From the NCBI RefSeq assembly GCF_008806595.1, contig NZ_VZRB01000038.1, forward strand, positions 1,007 through 65,006: a stretch of DNA of 64,000 bases. The letters are read 5' to 3'. The notes under the pieces are model-generated. The model was not told where the DNA came from, did no database searches, and was given only the letters and a program-made list of their open reading frames with translations. This stretch comes from Streptomyces luteolifulvus (GTDB lineage: Bacteria; Actinomycetota; Actinomycetes; Streptomycetales; Streptomycetaceae). The translations under genes and the position numbers were made by a program. Numbering within the stretch: the stretch's first letter is position 1; each line of letters opens with the position of its first letter. Positions 8,433 through 17,434 of the stretch are shown here, piece after piece.

Positions 8433-9599
8433 ATGCATCTGCGCATCATGAGAGTCATCGCCAGGATGAACATCGGCGGTCCCGCGCTCCAGGTCTCGGC
8501 CCTGATGCGCGGCCTGGACACCGAGCGTTTCGACCATCGGCTGTTCGCCGGTTCCGTGGGCCCGGACGAGGCCGACTACCTGGAAACGTCGGCCACCGAT
8601 GTGGCGGTGACCCGTATGCCCTTCCTGGGGCGAGCGGTACGGCCCGCCGACGACGTACGGGCGCTGCGGGAACTCGTCGCGGCGATGCGGCACTTCCGTC
8701 CGCACATCGTTCACACGCACACGGCCAAGGCCGGGGCGCTCGGGCGGGTCGCTGCCGTGGCGGCCCGTGTTCCCGCGCGGGTGCACACCTTTCACGGGCA
8801 TCTGCTGCACGGCTACTTCTCACCGCGCAAGACCAGGCTGGTCGTACACGCCGAGCGAGGGCTGGCGCGGGGCACCGACCGGCTGGTGGCGGTCGGCGCG
8901 AAGGTGCGCGACGAACTCCTCGCCGCCGGGATCGGCCGGACGCAGCAGTACGCGGTGGTACCGCCCGGCACCGTGCTCCCCGCGCCGCCGGAGCGTTCCG
9001 AGGCCCGGCGGATGCTGGGTCTCCCCGAGGACGCCCCGGTCGTGGCCTATGTCGGCCGGGTGACGCAGATCAAGCGGCCGGACCGCTTCCTGGCCGTCGC
9101 ACAGGAGGTGCGCCGCGCCGTTCCCGGGGCCCATTTCGTGATGTGCGGGGAAGGGGACCTGGGAACGGCGCTGCGGCAGCACTCCGGCCTGGACGGCGCC
9201 CTGCACCATCTGGGCTGGCGCACCGACGTGGAGACCGTGTACGCGGCGGCGGACGTGGTCCTGCTCACTTCCGACAACGAGGGCATGCCGGTCAGCCTCA
9301 TCGAGGCGGGCCAGGCGGGAGTTCCCGTGGTCGCCACCGACGTGGGCAGCGTGGCGGAGGTCGTACGGGACGGCGAGACCGGGCTGCTGTGCGCGCCCGA
9401 CGCCCCGGAGCTGGCCCACCACACCGTGCGGCTTCTCGGTGACCCGCATCTGCGCCGCCACATGGGCGAGCGTGCCCGTTCCTGGTCCACCAGCCGCTTC
9501 GGCGCGCAGCGCCTGGTCGACGACACCCACCGCCTGTACGCCTCCATCGCCGTGGCGCGAGGGTGGTGGCCCGCTCCGACAGAGAGTCAAAGCAAATGA
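8433..9599 (+). CDS. Glycosyltransferase family 4 (GT-B)
   Basis: Retaining GT-B glycosyltransferase of 388 residues, presumably adding a sugar from a nucleotide donor to the lipid-linked repeat unit at the inner membrane face. The N-terminal domain has the Gly-rich loop MNIGGPALQ near residue 12 and HTHTAKAG near 94. The donor domain starts at about AYVGRVTQIKRPDRF and carries the acidic signature SDNEGMPVSLIEAG with the E-x7-E pattern of GT4. The ATG at 8433 follows AGGA; an ATG at 8448 is possible. Its stop overlaps the next gene by four bases (ATGA). Donor and acceptor cannot be told from sequence. Confidence 0.88.
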   Translation: MHLRIMRVIARMNIGGPALQVSALMRGLDTERFDHRLFAGSVGPDEADYLETSATDVAVTRMPFLGRAVRPADDVRALRELVAAMRHFRPHIVHTHTAKAGALGRVAAVAARVPARVHTFHGHLLHGYFSPRKTRLVVHAERGLARGTDRLVAVGAKVRDELLAAGIGRTQQYAVVPPGTVLPAPPERSEARRMLGLPEDAPVVAYVGRVTQIKRPDRFLAVAQEVRRAVPGAHFVMCGEGDLGTALRQHSGLDGALHHLGWRTDVETVYAAADVVLLTSDNEGMPVSLIEAGQAGVPVVATDVGSVAEVVRDGETGLLCAPDAPELAHHTVRLLGDPHLRRHMGERARSWSTSRFGAQRLVDDTHRLYASIAVARGWWPAPTESQSK

Positions 9600-10576
9600 A
9601 CGTAGTAGTCACCGGCGGAGCCGGATTCATCGGGGCGAACCTGTGCCGTGAGCTCTCCGCCCGTCCCGGTGTGGGGCGGATCATCGCCCTGGACGACCTC
9701 AGCACCGGCCGCGCGGGCAACCTCGAGGGCGTCGACGCGGAACTGGTGGAAGGCAGCATCCTCGACGCCGGGCTGCTGGACGACGTGGTGTCGTCCGCGG
9801 ACGCGGTGGTCCATCTGGCCGCGCGTCCGTCCGTCCCCCGGTCCCTCGCGGACCCCTTCGCGAGCCACGAGGTCAACGCCACCGGCACCGTACGGGTACT
9901 GGAGGCATGCCGCCGCCGGGGCACTCATCTGATCGCCGCTTCCTCGTCGTCCGTGTACGGATCGGTCTCCACGCTCCCCAAGCACGAGGACCTGCCCACC
10001 CGGCCCCTCAGCCCCTACGCCGCCAGCAAGCTCGCCGTGGAGGCGTACGTACTCGCCCATGGAGCCAGCTTCGGCCTTCCCGTACTCGCGCTGCGCTTCT
10101 TCAATGTGTACGGCCCTCTCCAGCCCGCGGGACACGCCTATGCCGCCGTCGTACCGGCGTTCATCGACGCCATGCTGCGCGGAGCGCCCCTGACCGTCTT
10201 CGGCGACGGCCTGCAAACGCGTGACTTCACCTATGTCGGCACCGTCGTCCGGGTGCTGGCCGACGCGGCACTCCGCGAAGTCACCTGCGCGGGTCCCGTG
10301 AATCTGGCCTTCGGCACGCGGGTCTCGCTCCGCGAGCTCATCCAGCGTCTCTCCGAGGTGGTGGGCGGCCCGCCGCCCACCGTGCACCACCTGGCGGCCC
10401 GTGCCGGGGACGTCCGTGACTCCCAGGCCGCCGACGACGTACTGCGCGGGCTCTTCCCCGATGTCGTGCCGGTGCCGCTGGAGCAAGGGCTCGCGGAGAC
10501 GGTGCGGTGGTTCCGTGGGCTTCCGGCGTATGCGCCACAGCCGGCGGGCGAACCGGCTCGTGCCGGTTCGCTCTGA
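9596..10576 (+). CDS. NAD-dependent nucleotide-sugar epimerase/dehydratase (extended SDR)
   Basis: Extended short-chain dehydrogenase of 326 residues. It has the NAD-binding GGAGFIG at 7-13, the acidic residue after the second strand (ALDDLSTG), a catalytic serine region SSSSVYG and YAASK as the catalytic Tyr-Lys pair. A 4-epimerase or 4,6-dehydratase of UDP- or dTDP-sugars is likely; the exact substrate is not evident. It overlaps the preceding glycosyltransferase by four bases, so the two are translationally coupled. Two other extended SDRs (19490-20479, 23807-24886) lie in the locus, so several sugars are probably made. Confidence 0.85.
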   Translation: MNVVVTGGAGFIGANLCRELSARPGVGRIIALDDLSTGRAGNLEGVDAELVEGSILDAGLLDDVVSSADAVVHLAARPSVPRSLADPFASHEVNATGTVRVLEACRRRGTHLIAASSSSVYGSVSTLPKHEDLPTRPLSPYAASKLAVEAYVLAHGASFGLPVLALRFFNVYGPLQPAGHAYAAVVPAFIDAMLRGAPLTVFGDGLQTRDFTYVGTVVRVLADAALREVTCAGPVNLAFGTRVSLRELIQRLSEVVGGPPPTVHHLAARAGDVRDSQAADDVLRGLFPDVVPVPLEQGLAETVRWFRGLPAYAPQPAGEPARAGSL

Positions 10577-10589
10577 ACCGGACGACGAG

Positions 10590-12023
10590 GTGCACCGGCA
10601 ACAGGGCGGGACATCACCGTCATTCGCAAAGTCACCGGATGCCGCGACGGGGCCCCCGGCGCATGGCGGACAACGCAGGTCCTGGCGGCGCCATCTGCGG
10701 ACCTTCGGCTCGCTGACCGCTGCCAGCCAGGTCGAGTCGGCGCTGTCGTTCGCCACCACCGCCGTGCTGGTCAGGCTGGTGGGCAGCGCCGGAGCGGGGG
10801 AAGTGCTGTTCGCGCAGTCGATGGCGACGATCTGGTTCCTGCTGTGGGATCCGCGCTTCGAGGACGCGCAGCAGCGGTTCGTCCCCGCCGAGCAGCTTCG
10901 CGGCCAGGGGAAGGGAACCCGGCTGTATGTCCGCATGCTCCGGCTGGACGTCGCGGCCGGAGTGCTGGCGACGGTGGTGGGCGCGGTGGCGGTCGTGGCC
11001 GCCGCCGCCATCGGATGGATTTCCGGCGATCGGTTCTGGCAGTTCCTGCTGGCCGTGCTCGCTGCCGGGGCGGCCACTCCTTCCGGCAGCGCAGCGGCCG
11101 GTTACGCGATCGCCGGTCAGCTGTCCAGGCTGGGCGGTGTCCGCCTGGTCCTCGCCGTCGTCGGCAGCGTGATCACCCTGACGGCCCTGCTGGTGACGGG
11201 CCCGGTCGGCTACCTCGCGGCGACCGTGGTCACCACGTCGGTCTCCACCTACGTGCTCACTGTCGGTGCCTGCCGACGGGTGCGCGAGAAATACGGCCGT
11301 CCCGCGGCCGGCCGTGCCGTGATGCCGACCGGTCTGCTGCCCTTCCTCGTGAAGAGTTCGGCGACGGGGTCGGTCTCCCTGGCCTCGGACACCGGCGTCT
11401 CCGTGCTGGCCGGGATCCTCGGCGGGCCCACGCTGGTGACGTATCTGAAGATCGCCAACGCGCCGGCCCGTCTCTTCTCGAGCTTCGTCAGCCCGGTGGC
11501 GACGCAGCTCTACCCCCGCATTGCGCGGGACGGCGCCGCGGGGCGCCGTGCGGCGGTGATGCGTGACGCCCTGCGCAGCAGTGCGCTCACCGGTGTCATC
11601 GGAGCGGTCGCGGTGGTGACCGCGGCCGGCATCATCGGTGCGCTCATCGGCCTGGTGTACGGGCCCGACTACACGATTCTCTCCACGTCGGCGGTGGTCC
11701 TGCTGGCGGGAGCGGCGCTGCGTGGCACGGTGGTCTGGTGCAAGGTGCTGCCGTCGGCCCTGGGGTTCCCGGGTGTCCGGCTGACCTTTCTGACCGTCGA
11801 GGGCGTGTGCCAGCTCGGGATGCTGGTCGTCGTCGCCCAGGTCTGGAGCACCGCGGAACGCACGGCGCTGGCCTTCTCGTGGGGCTCCCTGTGCCTCGTG
11901 TGCCTGAGCACGGCCGGCTGGTTCGTCCTGCTGCGCCACCTCGCCGGGCCCTTGTCGGTCACGAAGACCGCACCCCGGTCGGCGGGCCTCGGCGCACTGC
12001 GTGGCGCGCTGCGGCAGGACTAG
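10590..12023 (+). CDS. Wzx-like polysaccharide flippase (MOP superfamily)
   Basis: Polytopic membrane protein of about 477 residues and some 12-14 hydrophobic segments, resembling oligosaccharide flippases that move undecaprenyl-linked repeat units to the outer face. The start is uncertain: the frame is open back to 10401 but overlaps the epimerase there. The GTG at 10590 is the first plausible start after that gene's stop and follows GACGAGG closely. The first 40 residues are hydrophilic and Arg-rich, then helices begin near TFGSLTAASQVES. It is the only multi-helix transporter in the locus, which fits a Wzx-type rather than an ABC-type pathway. Confidence 0.8.
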   Translation: MHRQQGGTSPSFAKSPDAATGPPAHGGQRRSWRRHLRTFGSLTAASQVESALSFATTAVLVRLVGSAGAGEVLFAQSMATIWFLLWDPRFEDAQQRFVPAEQLRGQGKGTRLYVRMLRLDVAAGVLATVVGAVAVVAAAAIGWISGDRFWQFLLAVLAAGAATPSGSAAAGYAIAGQLSRLGGVRLVLAVVGSVITLTALLVTGPVGYLAATVVTTSVSTYVLTVGACRRVREKYGRPAAGRAVMPTGLLPFLVKSSATGSVSLASDTGVSVLAGILGGPTLVTYLKIANAPARLFSSFVSPVATQLYPRIARDGAAGRRAAVMRDALRSSALTGVIGAVAVVTAAGIIGALIGLVYGPDYTILSTSAVVLLAGAALRGTVVWCKVLPSALGFPGVRLTFLTVEGVCQLGMLVVVAQVWSTAERTALAFSWGSLCLVCLSTAGWFVLLRHLAGPLSVTKTAPRSAGLGALRGALRQD

Positions 12024-12063
12024 GGCCGTCTGCGGCAAGAGCCTCCGGACAGGCCCTGGCCGC

Positions 12064-12140
12064 CTACGCCGTTGGTGTGCACCGGCTCCGCGTGGTGGTC
12101 GATCGGCACGGCCGCGGGCCAGGGCCGTGCAACGCTGAGG
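12064..12140. repeat. 77-bp repeated intergenic element, copy A
   Basis: This stretch aligns without gaps to 13380-13456 with about 53 of 77 identical bases. The best-conserved blocks are CTACGCC, GTGCACCGG, TCGGCAC and GTGC-A/C-ACGCT. It lies 65 bp upstream of the glycosyltransferase start at 12206. It may be a shared promoter, operator or RNA leader. Its reading frames are short on both strands, so a gene is unlikely. Confidence 0.7.
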
Positions 12141-12205
12141 GCTGACGCCGCGATCTCGGGGGTCTGCGATTCCCGGTGTTCCGGCAGGCGACGGGAGGCG
12201 GCACG

Positions 12206-13312
12206 ATGAGCACGGCGCGGGTCTGCGAAGTGATCAAGACGCTCGACCTCGGCGGCGCAGAGGTACTGCTGGTCGAGCGCCTCCGCCGGGCACGGCGGGC
12301 GGGGGTCGAGTACACCGTGGTCTTCATGCAGGCGGCGACCGACGAGTTGAGCGACGCTCTGCTGTCCGCCGGGGTGAACGTCGTGGATCTGCGCGGCTGT
12401 CCGCCGTGGCTCCGCTACGCCAGGCTCGTCGGCGCGGTCAGGCGGCTGGCACCCGACGTGATCAATGTGCACTCGCCCTCGCCCGCGGCGGCGCTGCGCC
12501 CCTTCGTCCGTCTCATGCGGCCCCGGCCCCTGCTGATCTCGACGGTCCATCAGGAGTGCTACAACTCGCTGGCCATACTGCTGAACCGTCCCACCCGGCG
12601 CCTCGACGACCTCGTGGTGGCGGTCTCCCAGCAGGTCGCCAGATCCCGAAGCGTGCGGGGTGCCCGCCGCGTCCGCACCCATGTCCACGGCATCGACGTC
12701 GGCAAGCAGCGCCACTGGGCCGGGCAAGCGGACCAGGTACGGCAGGAGTTCGGGATTCCGCAGGACGCGTTCGTCCTTGCATGCGTGGCCAATCTGAGAC
12801 CGATCAAGAACCATCAGCTGCTGATCGAGGCGGCGTCACTGGTGCTCGCCCGACGCCCGGACGCACTCTTCGTACTCGCCGGGGACGGCCCCCTGCGTGA
12901 GCAGGTCCTGGCCGAGATCGACCGGAGGGGACTGCGCGACCGGATCCGCTTCCTGGGCAGGGTGCCGCAGGCCCATCGCCTGGTGGCGGCTTCGGACGTA
13001 CTGCTCCTGTCCTCGCACAGCGAGGGGCTGCCGGTCGTGGTCATGGAGGCACTCGCGGCCGGCGTACCGGTGGTGTCCACGGCGGTCGGCGGTATCCCCG
13101 AACTGATCGAGGACAACCGCAACGGAATTCTCACCGCCCCCGGCTCGCCGGACGCCCTCGCGGAGGGCGTGCTTCGGGCCATGCGCCCCGAAGTCCATCG
13201 GGTGCTCGCCGCCGGGGCACGCGCGGACGCCGCGAAGGTGGACGTGGCCGGCACCGCCGAGTGGTTCGACGAGCTCTACGCGACCATGACGGCCGAGGTG
13301 CGCGGACGCTGA
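12206..13312 (+). CDS. Glycosyltransferase family 4
   Basis: GT-B glycosyltransferase of 368 residues. The N-terminal motif LDLGGAEVLLVERL is the acceptor-side glycine loop of GT4 enzymes; VHSPSPAAALRP follows near 90. The C-terminal donor domain begins near LACVANLRPIKNHQLL and has HSEGLPVVVMEALAAGVPVV with the conserved acidic pair. GGAGG precedes the ATG at 12206 by a normal distance, which fixes the start. The gene is separated from the flippase by 182 bp that hold copy A of the repeated element, so it may have its own promoter. Confidence 0.87.
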   Translation: MSTARVCEVIKTLDLGGAEVLLVERLRRARRAGVEYTVVFMQAATDELSDALLSAGVNVVDLRGCPPWLRYARLVGAVRRLAPDVINVHSPSPAAALRPFVRLMRPRPLLISTVHQECYNSLAILLNRPTRRLDDLVVAVSQQVARSRSVRGARRVRTHVHGIDVGKQRHWAGQADQVRQEFGIPQDAFVLACVANLRPIKNHQLLIEAASLVLARRPDALFVLAGDGPLREQVLAEIDRRGLRDRIRFLGRVPQAHRLVAASDVLLLSSHSEGLPVVVMEALAAGVPVVSTAVGGIPELIEDNRNGILTAPGSPDALAEGVLRAMRPEVHRVLAAGARADAAKVDVAGTAEWFDELYATMTAEVRGR

Positions 13313-13379
13313 CCTCTCTCGTCGCTGTGGCGGCGGCGCCGAGGCGGCCTGTTCCGGTGCGCGGGCCGCCGTGCCGGAG

Positions 13380-13456
13380 CTACGCCATCGGGGTGCACCG
13401 GATCGCGGAAGCGGCTCGTCGGCACCGTCGCCGGGGACGGCTGTGCCACGCTCGGG
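13380..13456. repeat. 77-bp repeated intergenic element, copy B
   Basis: Second copy of the element at 12064-12140, in the same orientation, 29 bp before the GNAT start at 13486. Identity is concentrated in the outer thirds and the TCGGCAC block, while positions 21-40 diverge, as expected for discrete binding or structural boxes. Confidence 0.7.
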
Positions 13457-13485
13457 CGGTCGCCGACTGAACTGAGGTCCCCTGG

Positions 13486-13995
13486 ATGCACGGCACGAAC
13501 GACAGGGCTGCCGACTGTCGGCCCGGCCTGCACGTGCACCGCCTGGGCGACGTCGTGGACGACCTGCTGGGCGCGCTCACCGAACTGGAGCGCCGCGTGC
13601 ACCGGAAGAGCAGCCACTACGACGATGAGCCGTGGCGGGCCGAGAACTTCGCCCGGGAGCTCCCCGGAAAGCGGGAGCTGAGCCTCGTGGCCACCGACTC
13701 CGGCCGGCCCGTCGGATTTGTGATCGCCTCCCGGAAGCCCGACGGAACGCACATCCACCGCGTGGCCACCGATCCCGGCCAGTGGGGCAGGGGCATCGCC
13801 TCCCGGCTGCTCACCCGCGTCCTCGCGCAGGCGTCCGGCAGCGTCAGCCTCGTCTGCGACCCGGGCAACGGCCCGGCGCTCGCGCTCTACGACCGCGCGG
13901 GTTTTCGCATCACCGGCACCACGCCGGACGGCAAGTTCTCCCTCGCCACCGGCACGGCTCCCCCTCAGCAGGTGTTCCCGGAGAGGAAGACGTGA
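13486..13995 (+). CDS. GNAT family N-acetyltransferase
   Basis: Acetyl-CoA-dependent N-acyltransferase of 169 residues. Motif A is visible as GQWGRGIASRLL (pyrophosphate-binding Q/R-x-x-G-x-G/A) near 100-111, followed by a beta strand SLVCDPGN and ALALYDRAGFRI, the motif B tyrosine helix. Substrate is unknown. The stop shares a base with the start of the PIG-L deacetylase gene (TGATG), and WbqC-like and glycosyltransferase genes follow with overlaps. Acylation of an amino sugar in the polysaccharide is therefore a reasonable inference. CTGAGG lies some distance upstream of the ATG. Confidence 0.82.
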   Translation: MHGTNDRAADCRPGLHVHRLGDVVDDLLGALTELERRVHRKSSHYDDEPWRAENFARELPGKRELSLVATDSGRPVGFVIASRKPDGTHIHRVATDPGQWGRGIASRLLTRVLAQASGSVSLVCDPGNGPALALYDRAGFRITGTTPDGKFSLATGTAPPQQVFPERKT

Positions 13996-14663
13996 TGTTC
14001 TGCAGCAACCCGATGTTCGAGCGCAGCCTTTTCGTGGGCGCGCATCTCGACGACATCGAGCTGGCGGCCGGCGGCACCGCCGCCCGGCTGGTCAATGCGG
14101 GAGCGCAGGTGCGCTTCCTGGTGATGAGCAGCTCCGAGTACACCAGCTACAACGGCAGTCACTTCCGCGACGCGGACGTGGCGGTGGCCGAGGGCAGGGA
14201 GGCCGCGGCGACGCTCGGGGTGAAGGAGATCGACATCCTCCGCTTCCCCGCCAAGGACGTGGAGAACCACTCGACCGTCGTGGAGTCGATCAACGAGGTC
14301 GTCGACGACTTCCGTCCCACCATGATCTTCACCCACTGGCCGTTCGACACGCACCGCTCGCACGCGAACACCGCCCTGGCCACCATTGCGGCCGGCCGGT
14401 ACTACAACTCCGTCGTCATGTACGAGCCCATCACGCCTTCGGGGCGCAGTTACGTCGGTTTCCGTCCCCAGCTGTACATCAGCATCGACGACACCATCGA
14501 GCAGAAACTCCAGGCCCTGCGGCAGCACGAGTCGGAGTACCAGAAGTACGGCGAGCAGTGGATCGAGGGCGTCGAGGCACGATCGCGCTACCGCGGATAC
14601 GAGATGCGCGCCCGCTACGGCGAGGCGTTCGAGGTCTCGCGGCTGGAGGGCCTGCTGGCATGA
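13995..14663 (+). CDS. PIG-L/LmbE family deacetylase
   Basis: Zinc-dependent de-N-acetylase of 222 residues. The metal/catalytic motif AHLDDIELAAGG lies at 16-27 (H17, D19, D20), with the second histidine motif THWPFDTHRSH near 113-123. Family members hydrolyse N-acetyl groups of GlcNAc conjugates, as in mycothiol and GPI biosynthesis, and also occur in polysaccharide loci. Here it is sandwiched between GNAT and WbqC-like genes with overlapping codons. The ATG at 13995 overlaps the GNAT stop and follows GAGAGGAAG; a GTG at 13992 is adjacent and in frame. Exact substrate unknown. Confidence 0.87.
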   Translation: MFCSNPMFERSLFVGAHLDDIELAAGGTAARLVNAGAQVRFLVMSSSEYTSYNGSHFRDADVAVAEGREAAATLGVKEIDILRFPAKDVENHSTVVESINEVVDDFRPTMIFTHWPFDTHRSHANTALATIAAGRYYNSVVMYEPITPSGRSYVGFRPQLYISIDDTIEQKLQALRQHESEYQKYGEQWIEGVEARSRYRGYEMRARYGEAFEVSRLEGLLA

Positions 14664-15358
14664 GGGTGACGATCCATCAGCCCGAGCATCTGCCGTGGCT
14701 CGGTCTGCTGGCCAAGGTGGCCGCGTCGGAGTTGTGGATCGTCCTCGACTCGGTGCCCTACCGGAAGAACTACTTCCAGAACCGCAACCGGGTCCTGATC
14801 GACGGGAAACCCACGTGGGTGACCGTCCCGGTGACCGCTCCGTTCGGCACCCCGATCAGTGAGGTGCGGATCTGCGAGGTGCCCCACTGGCGACGCCGCT
14901 ACCGCGGGCGCCTTTGCCAGTCGGTGTCCGGGTTGCCGGGCGCCCACAAGGTCGACGATCTGCTGTCGTCGGTCGATGCGGCGGCGCACGGCAGTTCTCT
15001 GGCCGACCTCAATCTCGACCTCGCCGACTGGCTGCTGGCGCAGTTCGACGTCAAGGTCCCGCGGATCCGCTCCTCCGAGCTCGACGCCCGGGGAGCCAAG
15101 GGAGAACTGATCGTCGACCTGTGCCGGGCGGTGGGCGCCGACGAATACCTCGCGGGGCCTTCCGGACGTGACTACCTGGACCTGGAGGCGTTCACCGAGC
15201 AGGGGATCAAGGTGAGCTTCTTCGACTTCGAACATCCGGTCTACAGCCAGGGCGAGAACGATTTCGTGCCGTGCCTCTCGGCCGTCGACGCCTGTGCTCG
15301 GCTCGCCCCCGAGGAACTGCCGCCTCTGCTGGCGGGCTACCGGACCGGTGCCTCATGA
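14660..15358 (+). CDS. WbqC-like family protein
   Basis: A 232-residue protein whose N terminus, MRVTIHQPEHLPWLG, matches the WbqC family found in O-antigen and capsule loci. The conserved HQPEHLPWLG and a region of paired basic/aromatic residues (SVPYRKNYFQNRN, about 32-44) are visible. The biochemical activity of the family is poorly defined; it has been associated with modification of amino sugars. It overlaps the PIG-L stop and the next glycosyltransferase start by four bases each, so it is tightly coupled to both. Cytoplasmic: no signal or membrane segment. Confidence 0.83.
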   Translation: MRVTIHQPEHLPWLGLLAKVAASELWIVLDSVPYRKNYFQNRNRVLIDGKPTWVTVPVTAPFGTPISEVRICEVPHWRRRYRGRLCQSVSGLPGAHKVDDLLSSVDAAAHGSSLADLNLDLADWLLAQFDVKVPRIRSSELDARGAKGELIVDLCRAVGADEYLAGPSGRDYLDLEAFTEQGIKVSFFDFEHPVYSQGENDFVPCLSAVDACARLAPEELPPLLAGYRTGAS

Positions 15359-16515
15359 CCGCCACGCCCGCCTCCGTGCCGGCGACGACGGGGCCGCAGC
15401 TCACGGTGGTGACCATCTCGGGCGCCCGGCAGGCGGACGTCGACGACTCGGCGGACTTCCGCACCTGGGCGGCGCTGGCCGACCGCGTAGGCCAGGCCCG
15501 GTGCGTCTGGGCGGGCCCCGGCCTGGAATGCTTCCGTGGCTCGATGCATGTGCTCAGACGGCCGCGCCGCACGGGCCCGCGCTCTCTGATCTGGGCGGCC
15601 GGATCGGTGCGCATCGGGGTACGCCTCGCGCGTGCCGCGGCAGTCAAGGGCGAGACGGTCGTCCTCAACGGTGCCGAACCCTGGGGATGGCTCTCCGCCT
15701 GGCTCGTCGCGCGACTGGTCCGTCGCCCCTGGCTGATGGACATTCACGGTGACTACCTCGCCCTGCCGGTGGCTTCTCTCGGCCGCTGGCGCAGAGCCGT
15801 GCTCCGGCGGGCCGTCGTCTCCTTCGCCCGCCGCGCCACTGCCCGCCGGGTCGTCGCTCAGTCGATGCGGGAGGCGCTGGACCGGCGCGGCATCCCCTCC
15901 GTCCTGGTCCCGCCACGGCTGCTGCCGGTCTGGGAGAAACCGCCGGAGCGGGCCCGGCCACCGCTGGCCGGTGCCTCTCCGCAGCTTCTGACGGTCGGTC
16001 GGCTGGTGTCGTCGAAGGGCTACGACCTGCTGCTGACAGCGCTGGCCGAGCTCGTCCCGGCCGTTCCCGGCATCCGGCTGCGCATCGTGGGCGACGGGCC
16101 GTTGCGAGACCGGCTCACTAACGAGGCGGCGCGGCTCGGGCTCCGCGGTCATGTGGAGTTCCTCGGGGCACGCGGGGTCGACGAGGTCCGCTCGGAGCTC
16201 TCCCGCGCCGACCTCTTCGTCATCTCCTCACGGGACGAGGGTCTGCCGAGGACCCTTCTGGAGGCGACCGCCTCGGGAGTGCCCGTCGTCGCCACCACGG
16301 TCGGCGGGATTCCCGCGGCCGCGGGGAGCTGGCCCAGTGTGTCGCTGGTGACCCCCGATGCGGCAGCAATCGCCGCCGGTGTGCGCCGGGTTCTGGCCTC
16401 GCCGCCCGACGCGGATCAGCTGGCATCCGTACGCCGCGATGTGCTGGCGTCCTACGGCTTCGACACCAATCTCGACGCACTGGCAGCCCTGTTCCGGACG
16501 GTCGGCACACCGTAA
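15355..16515 (+). CDS. Glycosyltransferase family 4
   Basis: GT-B glycosyltransferase of 386 residues, starting at an ATG that overlaps the WbqC-like stop. The acceptor domain has MDIHGDYLALP near 130. The donor domain starts LLTVGRLVSSKGYDLLL and contains RIVGDGPLRDRL and SRDEGLPRTLLEATASGVPVV, the GT4 donor signature. The protein is soluble and basic, as expected for a peripheral membrane enzyme. It is the third glycosyltransferase of the plus-strand run; linkage and sugar cannot be deduced. Confidence 0.86.
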   Translation: MTATPASVPATTGPQLTVVTISGARQADVDDSADFRTWAALADRVGQARCVWAGPGLECFRGSMHVLRRPRRTGPRSLIWAAGSVRIGVRLARAAAVKGETVVLNGAEPWGWLSAWLVARLVRRPWLMDIHGDYLALPVASLGRWRRAVLRRAVVSFARRATARRVVAQSMREALDRRGIPSVLVPPRLLPVWEKPPERARPPLAGASPQLLTVGRLVSSKGYDLLLTALAELVPAVPGIRLRIVGDGPLRDRLTNEAARLGLRGHVEFLGARGVDEVRSELSRADLFVISSRDEGLPRTLLEATASGVPVVATTVGGIPAAAGSWPSVSLVTPDAAAIAAGVRRVLASPPDADQLASVRRDVLASYGFDTNLDALAALFRTVGTP

Positions 16516-16612
16516 TCGCACCAGCATTCCGTGTTGCGCACGGCATGTCCAATGGGAAGCGATAAGTTCTGACATGTCGTCACAAAAACAGTCACACAAC
16601 GAGGAGGTCGCT

Positions 16613-17434
16613 GTGGGCCGAACGTCGACCGTCCGTCGATGGGTCAGGCACTCCGGCGTGGGGCCAGTCGCATCGGTGGTGGGCGGGTATCTCGCCATGC
16701 ACACCCTGGGAACCGGCATCCGGCGGTACACACCCCCGACCGTCATGGACTTCACCCGGTCCGGCGGAGCGCTCGCCACGTCCGCGGCGGCGTTCCTCGA
16801 GAACCTCGGCTGGCCGGCAGCCGAAGTCGAAGAGGTGCTCCACGAGTACCGGGAGGTCTCCGAGCTCCTGGTCCGCCGCTATGCCGAGATCGAACTGTTC
16901 TATCCCCGGACCCACGGTGTGGAGGCCGAGACCAGCGCCGTGCTGTACGGACTCAACCGGCTGCTGAAGCCGCAGTCCGTCGTGGAGACCGGTGTGGCCG
17001 ACGGCCGTTCCTCGTGGCTCATCCTCGCCGCGCTGGAGCGCAACGGCCAGGGCCGGCTGCACAGCTTCGACATCAACCGCACCGCCGGCCGGCTGGTGGG
17101 TCAGCACCCGCAGTGGCGGCTGGAGATCCTCGACCGCAAGGAGCCCGAGGCGTCGCTCGCCCATGCCCTGCAGCGCGTCGGACCGATCGATCTGTTCTTC
17201 CACGACAGCGACCACCTGTATCTGCCCCAGCTGTTCGAGTACAGCCAGGTATGGCCGAGGATGACCGAGGGCGGCGTCTTCGCCAGCGACGACGTGAACT
17301 GCAGCAGGGCCTTCCTGGACTTCTGCCAGGAGCGCGGCCAGCGCCCCCGATTCCTGTTCGACTCCAGGAAGATCACCGGTGCGGTGCGTCTGCCCGGTGC
17401 GCGCAGCGTCCAGCAAGGCCAGCTGGTGGGCTAG
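16613..17434 (+). CDS. Class I SAM-dependent methyltransferase
   Basis: Predicted methyltransferase of 273 residues, of the type often found in sugar-modifying loci. The SAM-binding region reads VVETGVADGRSSWLILAAL, followed by LHSFDI as the acidic second-strand motif and FFHDSDHLYLPQLFEY as the post-motif strand with a possible metal-binding Asp/His pair. I chose the GTG at 16613 because GAGGAGG stands six bases upstream; an ATG at 16574 would add 13 residues but has poor spacing. The stop abuts the next gene. It could O-methylate a sugar of the repeat unit. Confidence 0.8.
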   Translation: MGRTSTVRRWVRHSGVGPVASVVGGYLAMHTLGTGIRRYTPPTVMDFTRSGGALATSAAAFLENLGWPAAEVEEVLHEYREVSELLVRRYAEIELFYPRTHGVEAETSAVLYGLNRLLKPQSVVETGVADGRSSWLILAALERNGQGRLHSFDINRTAGRLVGQHPQWRLEILDRKEPEASLAHALQRVGPIDLFFHDSDHLYLPQLFEYSQVWPRMTEGGVFASDDVNCSRAFLDFCQERGQRPRFLFDSRKITGAVRLPGARSVQQGQLVG

